DNA from: Homalodisca vitripennis
Taxonomy: Eukaryota; Arthropoda; Insecta; Hemiptera; Cicadellidae
DNA length: 64,000 bases
Reading direction: 5' to 3'
Assembly: GCF_021130785.1 (NCBI RefSeq)
Contig: NC_060207.1
Coordinates: 190,734,001-190,798,000, forward strand
In this document: positions 22,681-34,574 of the stretch, piece after piece
Numbering within the stretch: the first letter of the stretch is position 1
Layout of the letters: every line of letters starts with the position of its first letter
Translations under genes and position numbers: made by a program
The notes under the pieces: generated by a model
What the model saw: only the letters and a program-made list of their open reading frames with translations
Told to the model about the DNA's origin: nothing
Database searches by the model: none

Positions 22681-23769
22681 AAGCGTAAAAGAAAATGTTT
22701 TATTGTAAATAACATTTTGTCCTTTTAGCGGAGTACACGAACCAATTTTAATGACATTGATACTACTTGCTCGAAAAACTCCCACCCTTGTAATAGCAGG
22801 GATATTTTAAAATATGTGATAAAAGATGTAACTTCATTTAACAAGTCAATCAGAAAATGGTATGTCCACATTTTGACACAGTTGAATTTCACTATATAAT
22901 ACAAATCGAGAAGAATATTCATTTGATTTATATGTACTGTAAATTTATTAAAAAAAATTGGATTGAGGTTTTCTCTTTGATTCTTTATATGAAACTAAAC
23001 TGATTGTGTGTTCCTTAATTAAACTAATTTAATCCACAAAAATAAACTTAATCAACCAATTGCTTTTATTAACCTTTTACCTTTTCATATTAATTTAACT
23101 AATTCCCCTACTAAGTTTCAAACCTCATTCCTCAAATGCCAATCTAGTATGTGGCACGGCAGAAATGAAATACTTTGACCTATGTCTGAAGGATAACAAC
23201 TTTGTAACTGTATGTTAGGCATGTATTTATAATGTGCAAGATTATGTTTACGACGGGCATGTATAGAACCATTTAGCACGGATAAGTCTATCATTAGACA
23301 AACTTCAACTAATTCTGGTGCAGTCCACTAGGGTAGCAGTTATAGTTCTGGGTATTGACGCCAGATGCGCCGTTGTTGTTACAACTTTCTTAAATAAGAA
23401 TATTCTTTTTGTATTTTTATTAAAAATGAATAATTAGTTATTTTTATTTGTAGTTTTCCATTAATAAAATAAACGTAATAGAATATTATAAAACTACAAT
23501 TTTAGCCAAATATATGAACATATGTTGTATAAAACTTATGACTTGTTTAGGACACTTCTCATCTGGAAAAATAACGTAAGTATTTATACTAATATTACTG
23601 AATAAATTATAACTGAATACCTAAATTAGTGGGGATCTGTCTTTCTTGAGTAGTTTGGCTGAATGGCCATTACAAATTTTTAATAGCTACCTGTCTACCA
23701 TTGTTTGTTGCAATGGTGGAATTGAGGGGTGGCTTACTACTTATAAAAGTGAACCGATACCTAAACGAG

Positions 23770-23925
23770 CTCCTCACGTGTGAGATTTAATGGGTGGTGA
23801 TCAACCGAGGCAGAGAGAAAGAGTGGGGATGGAGGGGCCCTCCTGCCAACTACAGATAGCCCGTGTGAGGAGCTCGTGTCAGTTTTGGATCCATCAGTAT
23901 AAACATAAACATAACCTAAATGTGA
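23770..23925 (-). pseudogene. Possible RNase H fragment of a LINE
   Basis: On the minus strand the frame reads GYVYVYTDGSKTDTSSSHG and then LSVVG. Y-T-D-G-S-K is the signature at the start of the RNase H domain in many insect non-LTR retrotransposons, the aspartate being the first catalytic residue. Only about 60 codons are open, and the remaining catalytic acidic residues are not visible. It lies within a GC-richer patch of the complex repeat block. Because the motif is short, chance similarity cannot be excluded. Confidence 0.45.
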
Positions 23926-23999
23926 TAGTGACATTTTTTCTAACCACAATTGTTTTAGAGTTTCTTTACTCGTATTCTTTTTACTTACTTCTAAATTGG

Positions 24000-24136
24000 A
24001 ATTAATTATATTAATATAGAACTTTCTTTATAACTCCAAAGACACTTTACACGAAACATATCTGCAAAACATAGAAATTGTATCGAATTAATTATATTAA
24101 TATTGAACTTTCTTTATAACTCCAAAGACACTTTAC
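24000..24136. repeat. 87-bp tandem duplication
   Basis: A segment starting AATTATATTAATAT and ending AAAGACACTTTAC occurs at about 24001-24049 and again at about 24088-24136, with a single difference. It is a short direct duplication inside the complex repeat block. Confidence 0.7.
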
Positions 24137-27100
24137 AAAATATGAGATGGTGCACAACGAATAAAATGTCATAATCTTTTTGTGCTATTGGAATATATTC
24201 AAATTAATAGGGCAAAAGCAACATATTATAATGTGGGAGTCCTTAATTGGTAGTAAATAAATTAATAATTACTACTACAAAATCTGTAATAAGAGTTTAT
24301 GTAATAGCTGTAATAAACTAAGGGTATTAAAAAAGATTAAAAAAGAAACTTGAGAGTAAATATTCATACACCAAAAACATAATAATATAATTATGACAAA
24401 ACCAATGACAACTACCTGACTTAAATACCTAACATAGCACGTGACATCATTAATAAATACATAAATTTTGCTAATTATATTATATTACTGTAACTGACAA
24501 ATTCAGTTTAAGATCATATATGAGTATATTTTTGGTTTACAATTTTAAACATTTATATTTATGTAAGAAATATTACACTTATATTACAGAAATTTTATGT
24601 AATACGGATGATGAAAATAATTTAGTCCTTACTGATCTCTAATGCTACGAATATAAAGATTTATGATACAATTACAATTACACAAATTTATTGAAGACTC
24701 ATTAATTCGGATATAAAACGACTCATTAATTCGTAAGATAATAGAAATCAGAACCGTTCCGAACTGAGGTCGCTATTAGCCGCATGTACAGAGTTTGTCA
24801 GGAATTTTCGGGATTTATCGGTACTGCTCGGCTCTGTCCCGGTTGATCACTCTTTCTCTCACGTGAGGGCTCGTCGATACCTAATGGGCTCTTTGACTGC
24901 AAATCGAGAAGAATATACATTTGAATTATGTGTTCTGTAAATGTATTAACATTTATATGTTCTGAATTATATTAACATTGAGTCTCAGAAATATGATGTT
25001 GCAAAATGGAATCAGTAGTTTTAAAGCTTGAGATAACTAAAATTCGGATACTCGTTTTTTGATCAGGCAGTACAAACTGATCGCGCTCGAATGCAGACTA
25101 TAACGCAATAAAAAAATATTACAATTTTTATTTTCGCTCTCACGTTACCTATTGTACCACTTTTTACTTACGTACTTTTATTAGTGGAAGAATAAAATAA
25201 AAGTTGTTGTTATGGAATTTTTTAATGAAAGGAATATCATACGATGAAACCAACAGCTTTTTACGGGATTCAAGGTTAATTTATTTTAGTGATGTTGAGC
25301 TCGTCGCAACCCTTCCCAATTGCAATTCACAGACGGGGCTCGTCAAAATTTCAGACACATAAAGGGGGGTCGTTGGTTCGAAAATATTGAGAACACCTTA
25401 GATAATTGTTAGTGCGCCTTAAAAAAGCTTTAATAAGAAAAGTAGCAAACGTATAACCATTTATCAATTGGATCAATACAAACACTACGACCATTAAGTT
25501 TACAACCGTTCAAGCTTTAATGCTGGGAGATGAACGAAGGAGGCTAAAGTTTTGTTTACTATGGACATCGTAGTTAGTTTTATTTGGTCGCCAGAGAGCG
25601 TGATCACCAAATCAGATTACCATAAACTCTGCTGGTGCGCCGTATTGTGTAATTGTGTGCTTTAGCTGTCAAATGAAACTGTTGGTTTATTGCCTAGCAA
25701 CATCAACCGCTCTCCTAGTGGCTGAATCCTTCAGTATATCAAAATAAAAAACGAAAAAGTGAAAATTCGTAGAATAGCATATAATACTACATATGCCAGA
25801 AAAAAAATAAGGGTTTCCATAAGAAAAGCAAAGTTGTCCGCTATATTGCAAATTTACGACTAGATGATCATATTCGAACTACATAATTGTACGTAGGAGT
25901 AATAAGCATAAGAATTAAAGTAAAGTTCTCAATTATATTTTTGCTGTATGCTGTAACACAATACTAGCATACAAACCTAATACAAGTATTCCGTAAATTT
26001 GACCAACAATATCTAACAAATGAATGTGCATTCGTTTGTTGTACATTAAAAACGATATCCACACCCAATTAAAAAGTGTCTTACAACAAACCGTATTAGG
26101 GTAATCGTCGAAACATTCCGTCGGCTACTCTCGAACATCTATTGTATTGTGGAAAATGATTTTCCATTTTTAAATACTAAAAGACAACCACAGAATGTGA
26201 AGTCTAACATTTAGAGCACAGTAATGAAATGTTTTATTTTGACATTTCTTAAATCCTTTTGAAATAAAAATTTCTAAGTTTATTGTTATTTTTAGTATAG
26301 AAAATTACTTTATAGAAAAGCTAATATTATTTGTCAATTAATACTATTTCAAGTTTGAACCCATGAAAGGATGAATTTCATGTCCTCCCCGTAGTTACCC
26401 GTGACATACAAATTCTTGTACATTGGTAATATTTAAATACTAATTACGAAGTAAGTTTTGAACCCTTCACTCCACAAATAACGGAAATCTGTGGAAACTA
26501 TTTTGCAGGGGGTAAGACTGTCAAGTTGTAGTGAATCAATTACATCTATTGTAGCGTGGAAAATAATTTTCCAAATTAAATACCAAAACTACAGAATGTG
26601 AAGCCTACTAACCTTTGGAGCCGAGTGAAATATATTTGATATTCTTTTCAACTAGTTCTGGTGTAGGCCACTAGGTAGCAGCATCGAGTTAGTCCCAATG
26701 TATTGACGCGAGATGCGCCGTTGTTGTTACATCTTTGTTAAATACGAATATTTTTTGTATTTTATTCGAAATGAATAATTATTTATATTATTTTCTAATT
26801 TCCTATTAATAGATAATCTAATAAAATATCTTAAAGCTACTATTTAGCGAAATTTACGAACTTATATACTACACTGGCATTACTTATAAAATTGCACTGA
26901 TACCTAATGGGCTTTCTGGCTTTTTTAGTACTAAGTTTAAGAGATATCTGGTTCTGCTATTGTTTGCGATTTTTATCTGCAACTCCGCGATTTGACCAAA
27001 TATAAATGAGCTACCCAAACAATAAAATAAGTGATCTACTAAAAAAAGCGACGGTTTATTATTTTGATACACCGTACGGTTTAGCTGCTAGGGCTATAGA

Positions 27101-29182
27101 AAGTTTCAGAAACTCTGTTTCCACCGGTTTGTTAAAGAGAATGTTTTACCACTTTTGAAAAAGTTATGTCACTTTTTACTGAGCAATTTTTTATTTGCAA
27201 TTCATATTTTACGATGGCGTAATTGTTATGCTATCTGTTACTATGGTAATGTGTAGACAATGTGGGAAAGCAGTGACCAAGTATGTGTCACAGAGATGGC
27301 TAGTACTGATAGTGAAACCGTCAAATAATTAAGTATAAAATTAAATACTTTCTGAGATTTCCCGTTGATCCTAATAGTTTGATTAGTTTCCTCTCAGTTT
27401 TAGAAGATTTTATTTTTTTAAATAATTTTAACATTTAATTTGAGTCGCCGAGGATGGGATTGATTTTATTGCAAGTGAATTATAAAGTAATTTTTTAATA
27501 ACCATCTGTCTATCACCGTTTACTGCAGTGATGAAATTGAGGGGTGGCTTGTCCGCCCCTAGGTGAGTACTGATGACTGGTGAGCTCTTTTCCTAATTAC
27601 TAGTAGCATTAGTTTTTAGGGTAAATGTGGGCTATATCTTTATAATGAAAATAATTTCAAATATCCTACGTTTTAAAAATAGTTTCTTAAAAGTGCATGA
27701 GGTTTAATTTTGTTCTTATGAGCTAACAACCAATATGACCGTCAGTACAGCTGGCTCGATAATCACGATGAAGGAAATATACGAGTAGATCTTTCAACCG
27801 TTATTTCGCAATTATAAATTCTGGAGTACGAATGGTTTAGACCGACACCTACGTACTACACTGTTTTTAAAGGAACATGTTGTTGCAGGACGTCAGCGAA
27901 CTTGTATGGAAGAAGGATTTGAGTTTTTATCTTTGATCCTATATTTATATATGAACTAAACAAATTGTGCTCCTTATTAAACTAATTTAATCCAACAAAA
28001 TAAAATTATCACCAATTGTTTTTAATAATATACCTACTATGTCACATTAATTATCTAATTACTTAGTAAGTTTCAATCTTCATTCCATAAATTGCCAATC
28101 TAATATGTGGCCCGGTAGAAATGAAATGTTTTAGCATATATGTCTGAGGGATAAAATTTTAACTGTATGTTACAAGTTATGTATTTATGAATGTGTAAGG
28201 TTCAATCGATATTACTAACGGGCTAGACAATGAATACGCATTTTACGACAGGCATCTATGGAACCATTTAACAAGGATAAGTCAATCATTAAAAAAACTT
28301 CAAGTAGTTCTGGTGCAGTCCACTAGGTAGCAGTTATAGTTCTGGGTATTGACGCCAGATGCGTCGCTGTTGTTACATCTTTGTTAAATAGGAGGAAATC
28401 TTTTGTATTTTTTTTTAAGATTAATTAATAATTTTATTTGTAATTTGCCATTTGCCATGGATAATGTAATAGAATATTTTAAAGCTACAATTTTAGCGAA
28501 AATTTACGAACATAAGTAGTATAAACTTATTACTTCTTAGGATACCTCTCATCTCGAAAAGAACGTAAGTATTTCTACTAATATTACTGAATAAATAATT
28601 AAAGCAACGTATTTTGTCAATATAAGTGAGTCTTATGGCTCGTTCCAATTTTTAATAGCTGCCCGTCTATCATTGTTACTCGCAGTGGTGGAATTGAGGG
28701 GTGGCTTACTACTTATTAAAGAGTACAGATACCTGATGGGCTCACTAGCTGCATTTTAGTCCTAAAAAGAGTTAGCGCTATACCAATTGCAAACAAAAAA
28801 ACTTTACTCAATATAGTGCAATATTTTTTTCAATGGAATTTTAAAAGAGAAAAGCTGCAGAGAATATACAAATACTGAATTTATTTTAAAAAATTTAAAA
28901 TTATTATAAAACATTGCAAGTGCATGTATAGCTTGTTACTGTATATTATAACAAGAGTATCACATAATAATTGTGTTGCCAGGCAATAACCAGCTGTTTC
29001 ATTGTTGTGTTTTGTTTAACAAGTAAACAGTATGTCACTTTTTACTGAGAAATATTTTTATTGCAATGTATATTTCACAATGCTTTAATTGACTACAACG
29101 CAATCAAAAATATTAAAATTTCATTTCGTCTTCACGTTGTCTATTATCGCTTTTATATTCGTATTTTTATTAGTGGAGGAAT

Positions 29183-29280
29183 CCCCCCCCCCCCCCACCC
29201 CCCCCCCCCCCCACCCCCCCCCCCCCCCACCCCCCCCCCCCCCCACCCCCCCCCCCCCCCACCCCCCCCCCCCCCCACCC
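29183..29280. repeat. (C15A)6 minisatellite, exact 16-bp period, locus 2
   Basis: Single A bases at 29197, 29213, 29229, 29245, 29261 and 29277 interrupt pure C, each 16 bases apart, the same phase and copy number as at 16409-16508. The left flank is the end of the complex repeat (ATTAGTGGAGGAAT). In the other copy of that repeat (near 25187) the flank continues into ordinary AT-rich DNA without a C tract. The right flank is family B. Confidence 0.95.
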
Positions 29281-29284
29281 CAAA

Positions 29285-29774
29285 GTAAACTTATCATCGA
29301 TCGAGTACTATCATGGTTTGAACATTTTGTTAGGGCCATAATCACGGTACAAGTACTGTACTGTTTAAATACAGGTACAGTAATAGCCTAATATACAATA
29401 TCGAATTAGAATTAACTCTACTTGACAGTATAGCCTATAATTTGTGTGACACATAATTGGTAGTAATCTCGAATTAAAAAGCATACTTGATATAGATACC
29501 CGAGTTTGAAGGATTATTACAATCTAACTAGTAGACCTGTAATAACAGAGTTACATTAAAATCTAGCTTGTTTATTTCTGCGTATGGATATATTAAGCAA
29601 ATTAAAAACAACAACTTTCAATGTCGGTAACAACAGAAAAAGATAGTAGTAAGTACCGATTTTGGCGGTTTTCAAACCAACTGCAACTTTGAAAACCCTA
29701 AAACCTGTAATCCTCAGATAACATTGGGGATAGTTATAGATTTAGAATATGAAGTTTAGAATAGTAACATTATA
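29285..29774. repeat. Family B repeat copy 1 (interrupted by a mariner-like element)
   Basis: This segment, starting near CGAGTACT-ATCATGG and running through TTAGGGCCATAATCACGG and GTACAAGTACTGTACTG, is repeated with high similarity at 43405-43865 in the same order to the word AGAATAGTAACATTA. At that word copy 1 ends at the left terminus of the mariner-like element, while copy 2 continues into CATGATAAAATTTT. Copy 2 therefore shows what the left side of the insertion site looked like. Confidence 0.8.
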
Positions 29775-31756
29775 CAGGCAGACCACCCGTACAGTACGTA
29801 TACCGGCCAAACCAAACGAGGTAGATTATTCGTAACAACTTAAACCCCGCTATTTCTAACCCCCCAAAAAATTGGGAGAAATTATTTTGAAATCTCTAAA
29901 ACTCCCCAAAAGTGTAGTTTTTGGGGGGTAGGGGTGGTTTTTGGAAAATTTTCAAATGTAAAGGTATGTTGAGTTATACCTCATTTTAAAGGTATTTCTT
30001 CACTGATTATTTTGATGCAAAAATTTTGAACCTATCTTGCCGCTTATGTACAGGGTACACCAAAACGTAAAAAAATCAGGGGTTTGTGGGTAAATTTATT
30101 GCAACTACCTGCACAAATGTAGAGAGACGATATTTTTATTCAAAACCAGTGATGAGATGGCTTATCGAAAAATATCATCAAATGCCACCCTCCCCCAAAA
30201 TTTACACATTTTAAAAATACATAGAATTTTGAAATATTTAACAGCCCTAATCTAAAAAAACTCAAATAGCAACCTAGGTTGTGTTGTACATCATTAGAAA
30301 GGTCTTTAAAAAATAAACATTTTCTACATTTAAAGTTTGTCTCTATCTCCAATGATTTCAAAACTGTAGTACAAAAATAGATTTTTTAATAATTTTACTC
30401 AATGTATTTATTATAAAAGTCAGCGTAATGTGCAAGTAAAAAAAAGTTCCAACAGTAAACTCGTCTCTTATGTTTATGATTGAAAAAATACTGTATCTAA
30501 TTTTTAAAAGAGTCTCTTAAAATTTAAAAAGGTATTGGAAAACTGTAAACTAAAACGTCTTACGATAAGTGCTGAGTTCTCTCATGAAACAGGAAAATTA
30601 CCCAGTTGTGGTCAGGTTTAACATGACCTGTATCACGAACTCGACTAGCAAGTCTTTGAAAACGTTCCTGGAGTGATGTTCGCGGTCTGGGTAACGTTGG
30701 GCATAAAGAAGAGCGGCAGCTGAGTAATTTTGGAAACATTCCCCTAACACCATAAGCATCTGGAATGCCTCCTCATTTGAGAACGGCATTTTAGAACAAA
30801 CAAAACTTACACTACGTATTTAAAAAATTTAAATTAATATCTACCTCATACCACGTGGTCACAATAACAACTGAATAGAGAGACGATAATAACAGAGATT
30901 AGATAAGAGACTAAGGAATTGGTTCCAAAGTTCTTCCAGGGGCAACTCGTGTATTTGGGATTGTTAAAACATGAACACCACGGTTAGATTGTTTTTGAAA
31001 CATGTTACTCTGATAGAAATCCTGATGTGTTTTGTACTACATTATTTAAAGACAAATTAAACTTAAAAGTCCAACTTGTTTTCCATTTGTTTCATTAGAT
31101 TTTGATATTAAAATTCAAACTAACTTAGCAAAATTATTAACAAATCTATTTTTGTACTGCAGTTTTGAAACCATTAGAGATAGAGACAAACTTTAAATAT
31201 AGAAAATGTTTATTGATGTACAACACCTTTCTAATGATGTACAACACAACCTATGTTGCTATTTGAATTTTTTTAGATTGGGGCTGTTAAATATTTCAAA
31301 ATTCTATGTATTTTTAAAATGTGTAAATTTTGGGGGAGGGTGGCATTTGATGATATTTTTCGATAAGCCATCTCATCATTGGTTTTGAATAAAAATATCG
31401 TCTCTCTACATTTGTGCAGGTAGTTGCAATAAATTTACCCACAAACCCCTGATTTTTTTACGTTGGTGTACCCTGTACATAAGCGGCAAGATAGGTTCAA
31501 AATTTTTGCATCAAAATAATCAGTGAAGACATACCTTTAAAATGAGGTATAACTCAACATACCTTTACATTTGAAAATTTTCCAAAAACCACCCCTACCC
31601 CCCAAAAAAACTACACTTTTGGGGAGTTTTAGAGATTTCAAAATAATTTCTCCCAATTTTTTGGGGTAGAAATAGCGGGGTTTAAGTTGTTACGAATAAT
31701 CTACCTCGTTTGGTTTGGCCGGTATACGTACTGTACGGGTGGTTTGCCTCACCCTG
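29775..31756. mobile_element. Mariner-like DNA element, ~1.98 kb, ~610-bp terminal inverted repeats
   Basis: The left arm (29775 to about 30383) and right arm (about 31143 to 31756) are near-identical inverted copies. Shared landmarks include ACCACCCGTACAGTACGTAT, the CCCAAAAAATTGGGAGAAAT region and the block around TTTGGGGGAGGGTGGCATTTG. The ends are CAGG...CCTG, flanked by TATA on both sides, consistent with a TA target duplication. Near the tip the left arm lacks about seven bases present on the right. The core of about 760 bases contains a relic reading frame. Such long inverted termini allow hairpin formation, and the element is probably non-autonomous. Confidence 0.85.
30560..30789 (-). 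pseudogene. Relic of a transposase N-terminal helix-turn-helix (DUF4817-like)
   Basis: The minus-strand frame from ATG 30789 reads MPFSNEEAFQMLMVLGECF, then AAALLYAQRYPDREHHSRNV and FKDLLVEF. This is the N-terminal helical DNA-binding domain common in insect DDE-type transposase-like proteins (the DUF4817 or HTH class: G-x-x-x-x-A-A-x-L-Y-x-x-R-Y-P-x-R-x-x-P-S). After VEF the frame drifts to VIQVML and stops at 30598. One base over, it reads RDTGHVKPDHNW, the usual continuation, so there is a frameshift around 30635-30645. The catalytic DDE part is missing. It is the only coding trace in the mariner-like element and probably identifies the parent transposon. Confidence 0.7.
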
Positions 31757-31777
31757 TATATTATCGTGGGGCCCCCG

Positions 31778-32560
31778 GCGCATCTTCTCGTCTGTGTTTT
31801 ATCAGCTGTGTGGATCGTGTCTCTCTGCAGCTACTTTATCTTCTCTATAAGTATATTGTATTTTTGTGTATTTGACTATACACGTGTCGCAGTCCAAGCG
31901 TTAAATAATAATTGAACAGACTAATGTAGCCATAGGTGTGCCCAGGGAGCTTACATTTTGGTGTGAGGTTAGCCGCGCATGGCCAGGTCAGGGGATAGAG
32001 TAAGCGAGCGAGTGCCGAGCAGTTCAATTCAATTCAAATCAAATCTTTTATTACGGTAAACAGTATACATTATATGATGAAATTCAGCCATTTAGTATAA
32101 CATTTTGCAATCATACCACAGTGTCACATTCACACATTCATTCACTCCAGTCACTCGCCAATTTTCACTATTTTCAACGCCAAGGTCTATTCAAAATGGG
32201 TGGTCTCTCAAGTACATGCCAAAAACTCGCCGATATTATAAAATGCCATTGACGCTAAAAAGCGATTAAGACAGGTTTTTAACGCCTTAGGCCTTGGTGC
32301 ATTTTTTAACGGAAGCTGGCAATCTGTTGATAAAAAGGACACATGCTTGCGAAGGCAAGTGTTCATAAACCACCATTCTGTGTTTTCCAGAACGGTAGTT
32401 GTCTCTGCCTCTTGTCTTATATCCATGCACGTCACGGCCCTTTTTCAGGGTACATTTGGACATAAAGAATGAAACTGTTTCCAGTGGTTGGGATATTGAA
32501 AGAGGGCGGCATCACAGCGGAGGTGGGAACTTACCTCCCACCCTGTGTGAACTAAACAAT
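31778..32560 (+). mobile_element. Family A foldback-element arm, split by a LINE insertion
   Basis: The stretch 31778-32022 matches the + oriented arm of the foldback element at 52300-52620: GTTTTATCAGCTGTGTG, AATTGAACAGACTAA-GTAGCC, CAGGGAGCTT-CATTTTGGTG and GCCGAGCAG in order. It resumes at about 32485 with GGGATA-TG(A/G)(A/G)AGAGG-CGGCAT and ends with GTGTGAACTAAA. A LINE 3' fragment occupies 32023-32484. Only one arm of the foldback is present; the mariner-like element ends just to its left. Confidence 0.75.
32023..32484 (-). mobile_element. LINE 3' fragment inserted in the family A arm
   Basis: The minus-strand translation begins LETVSFFMSKCTLKKGRD, continues GYKTRGRDNYRSGKHRMVVY and INRLPASVKKCTK, and then, after a frameshift, ALKTCLNRFLASMAFYNIGE and FLA. 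This matches the C-terminal end of a CR1-like LINE RT protein (the NxLP...FY-x-I-x-E-F-L pattern). The 3' UTR runs to AATAAAAG and a tail of GAATT repeats at 32023-32040. The target word CAG(T) appears on both sides (32020-32022 and 32482-32485), consistent with a short target duplication. It is 5' truncated and frameshifted, hence dead. Confidence 0.75.
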
Positions 32561-32569
32561 TCAACAACC

Positions 32570-34000
32570 AAAATTTTGTAGTTTGGGTGTATTTTTTCAA
32601 AGAAAGCCTGTTACAACATGTTTAAATACATTCCAGGATTTCTTTCTTGAATACCTCTTAAAAGTTTTTTTAAGTCAATCTAAAAAAAGACTCCTTATTT
32701 CAGCTTAGCATCCGATAGACCAGGAAACTGTTCACAAAGATCCTTGAAACACTCTCCGTCTATGTTTAATGCTTTCACAAACTATCTCATTAGTCCAAAT
32801 TCATATGGAGTGGAAGAAGTAAATAATTTTAGGATCCACTAAACTTTGTCTTTCGAATTTTTAACTCTAGGAATAAGAGCCTTTCTGATCCACCACATCT
32901 GCTTGATATAGTGTTGTTTCCTGTCACGGCTAAAATGGTCCATTTATAGGCAGAGTAGCTGAGCTTGTTAAGAACAAATTCAAGATTTTCGTAGCAATTT
33001 TTCAAATGGACCGAGTGTCCAACAGGCACAGAAGCATATTGGTTACCATTATAAGGCTTTCAAACTCATTTTTGACGAATCAATTAAAAGTTTCCATTCA
33101 TCTAGTCCATACGTAATTTTGAACATTACCAGGGTTCCAGGTACATTGTTGCAGTAAACTAAACTAGATCACCCTCTTACGTAAGAAAAAGGGCAAATTC
33201 CTTTTCTCTAAATCGTTACTATAAAAATGAAACACCGGTGGCTAATATATATCTGTATTCAAGTATATATCTTCAAATTTTAGCTGAATCCTTTGAAAGG
33301 CCCAGATCTCGTACTATAAGTTTAGAAACATTGGTACCTGGATCTTAGTTGTCATCACTATTGCTCCTAGTACATGATATTAAGTCTAAATCGTCTAAAA
33401 TATTATCCAGGGCATCCGAAGGTGAAGGAATAGCCAAGCCAGGTCCATGAGCGAATAGTCGAACGTATGCTGTTTGTGTATGAAAAGTCCTTCATGTTTT
33501 TTAAATGGAAACCTTGCACTAAATAAGACCAAAAATAACAGTCACCAATGTCTTTTTAGACTCTCTATATCATGTGTACTACAAAACGAGATGATACCTT
33601 ATTACCTTGAAACCATTATCTCAGTTATTCAGCAAACAGAACACACTATATATGGAGTCCAAGATTTATATAGGTCCCCTAATTTAATACAAAAATATGC
33701 AATATAACTTCTGAACAAAATTTGAAATGTTCTTTTGTTGCTTCTTGACGGTATAAGACCCAAAAATAAAATAGAAACAGTTAGCAGAGTTGACACAACC
33801 TCTAGTAGCCATTTCTTCTAAAACCTTAGCACAAAACTGTTTGATATGTACACGACAGTGGCTAACTTCACTCTGAGTCACAGTCTATACCCAAGGTCAC
33901 GCCTTTCTGTACCCCTCCCGATGCCTATTAGACAGTGAGATTGTATTATATAAAGAAGAGATAACTCTTCCAAAGGTATAAATTTATACGAGGAAGTGAA
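32570..34000. other. AT-rich DNA, no supported gene
   Basis: The frames of 60-77 codons on both strands here have no recognisable motif. No splice-bounded GC-rich exon candidate or repeat structure was noticed. Confidence 0.4.
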
Positions 34001-34005
34001 CGCTC

Positions 34006-34572
34006 GAACTTCCATCTGTAGAGTGAGAGGTTCATATAGTGTGTATTTAACGGAAACTATCAAAGTTACATGCCGCAGCTCTAGCGTTGGATCTCAGAAC
34101 TGATTGAAACTATTGCCCGGACTTCCTTCTGTAGAGTGAGAGGTTCATATAGTGTGTATTTAACGGAAACTATCAAAGTTACATGCCGCAGCTCTAGCGT
34201 TGGATCTCAGAACTGATTGAAACTATTGCCCGGACTTCCTTCTGTAGAGTGAGAGGTTCAGATAGTGTGTATTAAACGGAAACTATCAAAGTTACATGCC
34301 GCAGCTCTAGCGTTGGATCTCAGAATTGATTGAAACTGTTTCCCGGATTTCCTTCTGTAGAGTGAGACGTTCAGATAGTGTGTATTTAACGGAAAGTATC
34401 AAAGTTACATGCCGCAGCTGTAGCGTTGGACCTCAGAACTGACTTAACTGTTGCCCGGACTTCCTTCTGTAGAGTGAGAGGTTCATATAGTGTGTATTTA
34501 ACGGAAACTATCAAAGTTACATGCCGCAGCTCTAGCGTTGGATCTCAGAACTGATTGAAACTATTGCCCGGA
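34006..34572. repeat. Five tandem copies of a 113-bp unit
   Basis: The word GTTACATGCCGCAGCT starts at 34065, 34178, 34291, 34404 and 34516, giving periods of 113, 113, 113 and 112 bases. Units share GTAGAGTGAGAGGTTCA, AGTGTGTATTTAACGG and TAGCGTTGGATCTCAG with only a few substitutions each, so the array is recent. The flanks are unrelated AT-rich DNA. It is a satellite-like array seed; no palindromic or CRISPR-like spacer structure is present. Confidence 0.95.
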
Positions 34573-34574
34573 AT

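Larger units (their letters stand above)
22680..29182. repeat. Block of staggered copies of one complex repeat (three partial copies)
   Basis: The same ordered landmarks recur. A GTGGC(A/C)CGG(C/T)AGAAATGAAAT word is at 23144 and 28103. A TCTGGTG(C/T)AG--CCACTAG word followed by ATTGACGC-AGATGCG is at 23314, 26650 and 28305. TTGAGGGGTGGCTT is at 23719, 27537 and 28693. GATACCT(A/G)ATGGGCT is at about 24878, 26900 and 28730. An ACGCAAT-AAAAATATTA word followed by ATTAGTGGA(A/G)GAAT is at 25100-25190 and 29098-29182. Copies 1 (22.9-25.2 kb) and 3 (28.0-29.2 kb) keep the order; copy 2 (26.6-27.6 kb) is partial. It is either a large non-coding transposon family or a local segmental amplification. 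Confidence 0.7.

Noticed and set aside
29061..29391. Proline/histidine-rich and glycine/tryptophan-rich frames
   Set aside because: They are translations of the (C15A)6 minisatellite on both strands.
30140..31388. Two near-identical 60-73-codon frames on opposite strands
   Set aside because: Both come from the inverted terminal arms of the mariner-like element and carry no domain.
34006..34572. CRISPR array
   Set aside because: The 113-bp units are directly adjacent near-identical tandem repeats with no unique spacers, in a eukaryotic context.
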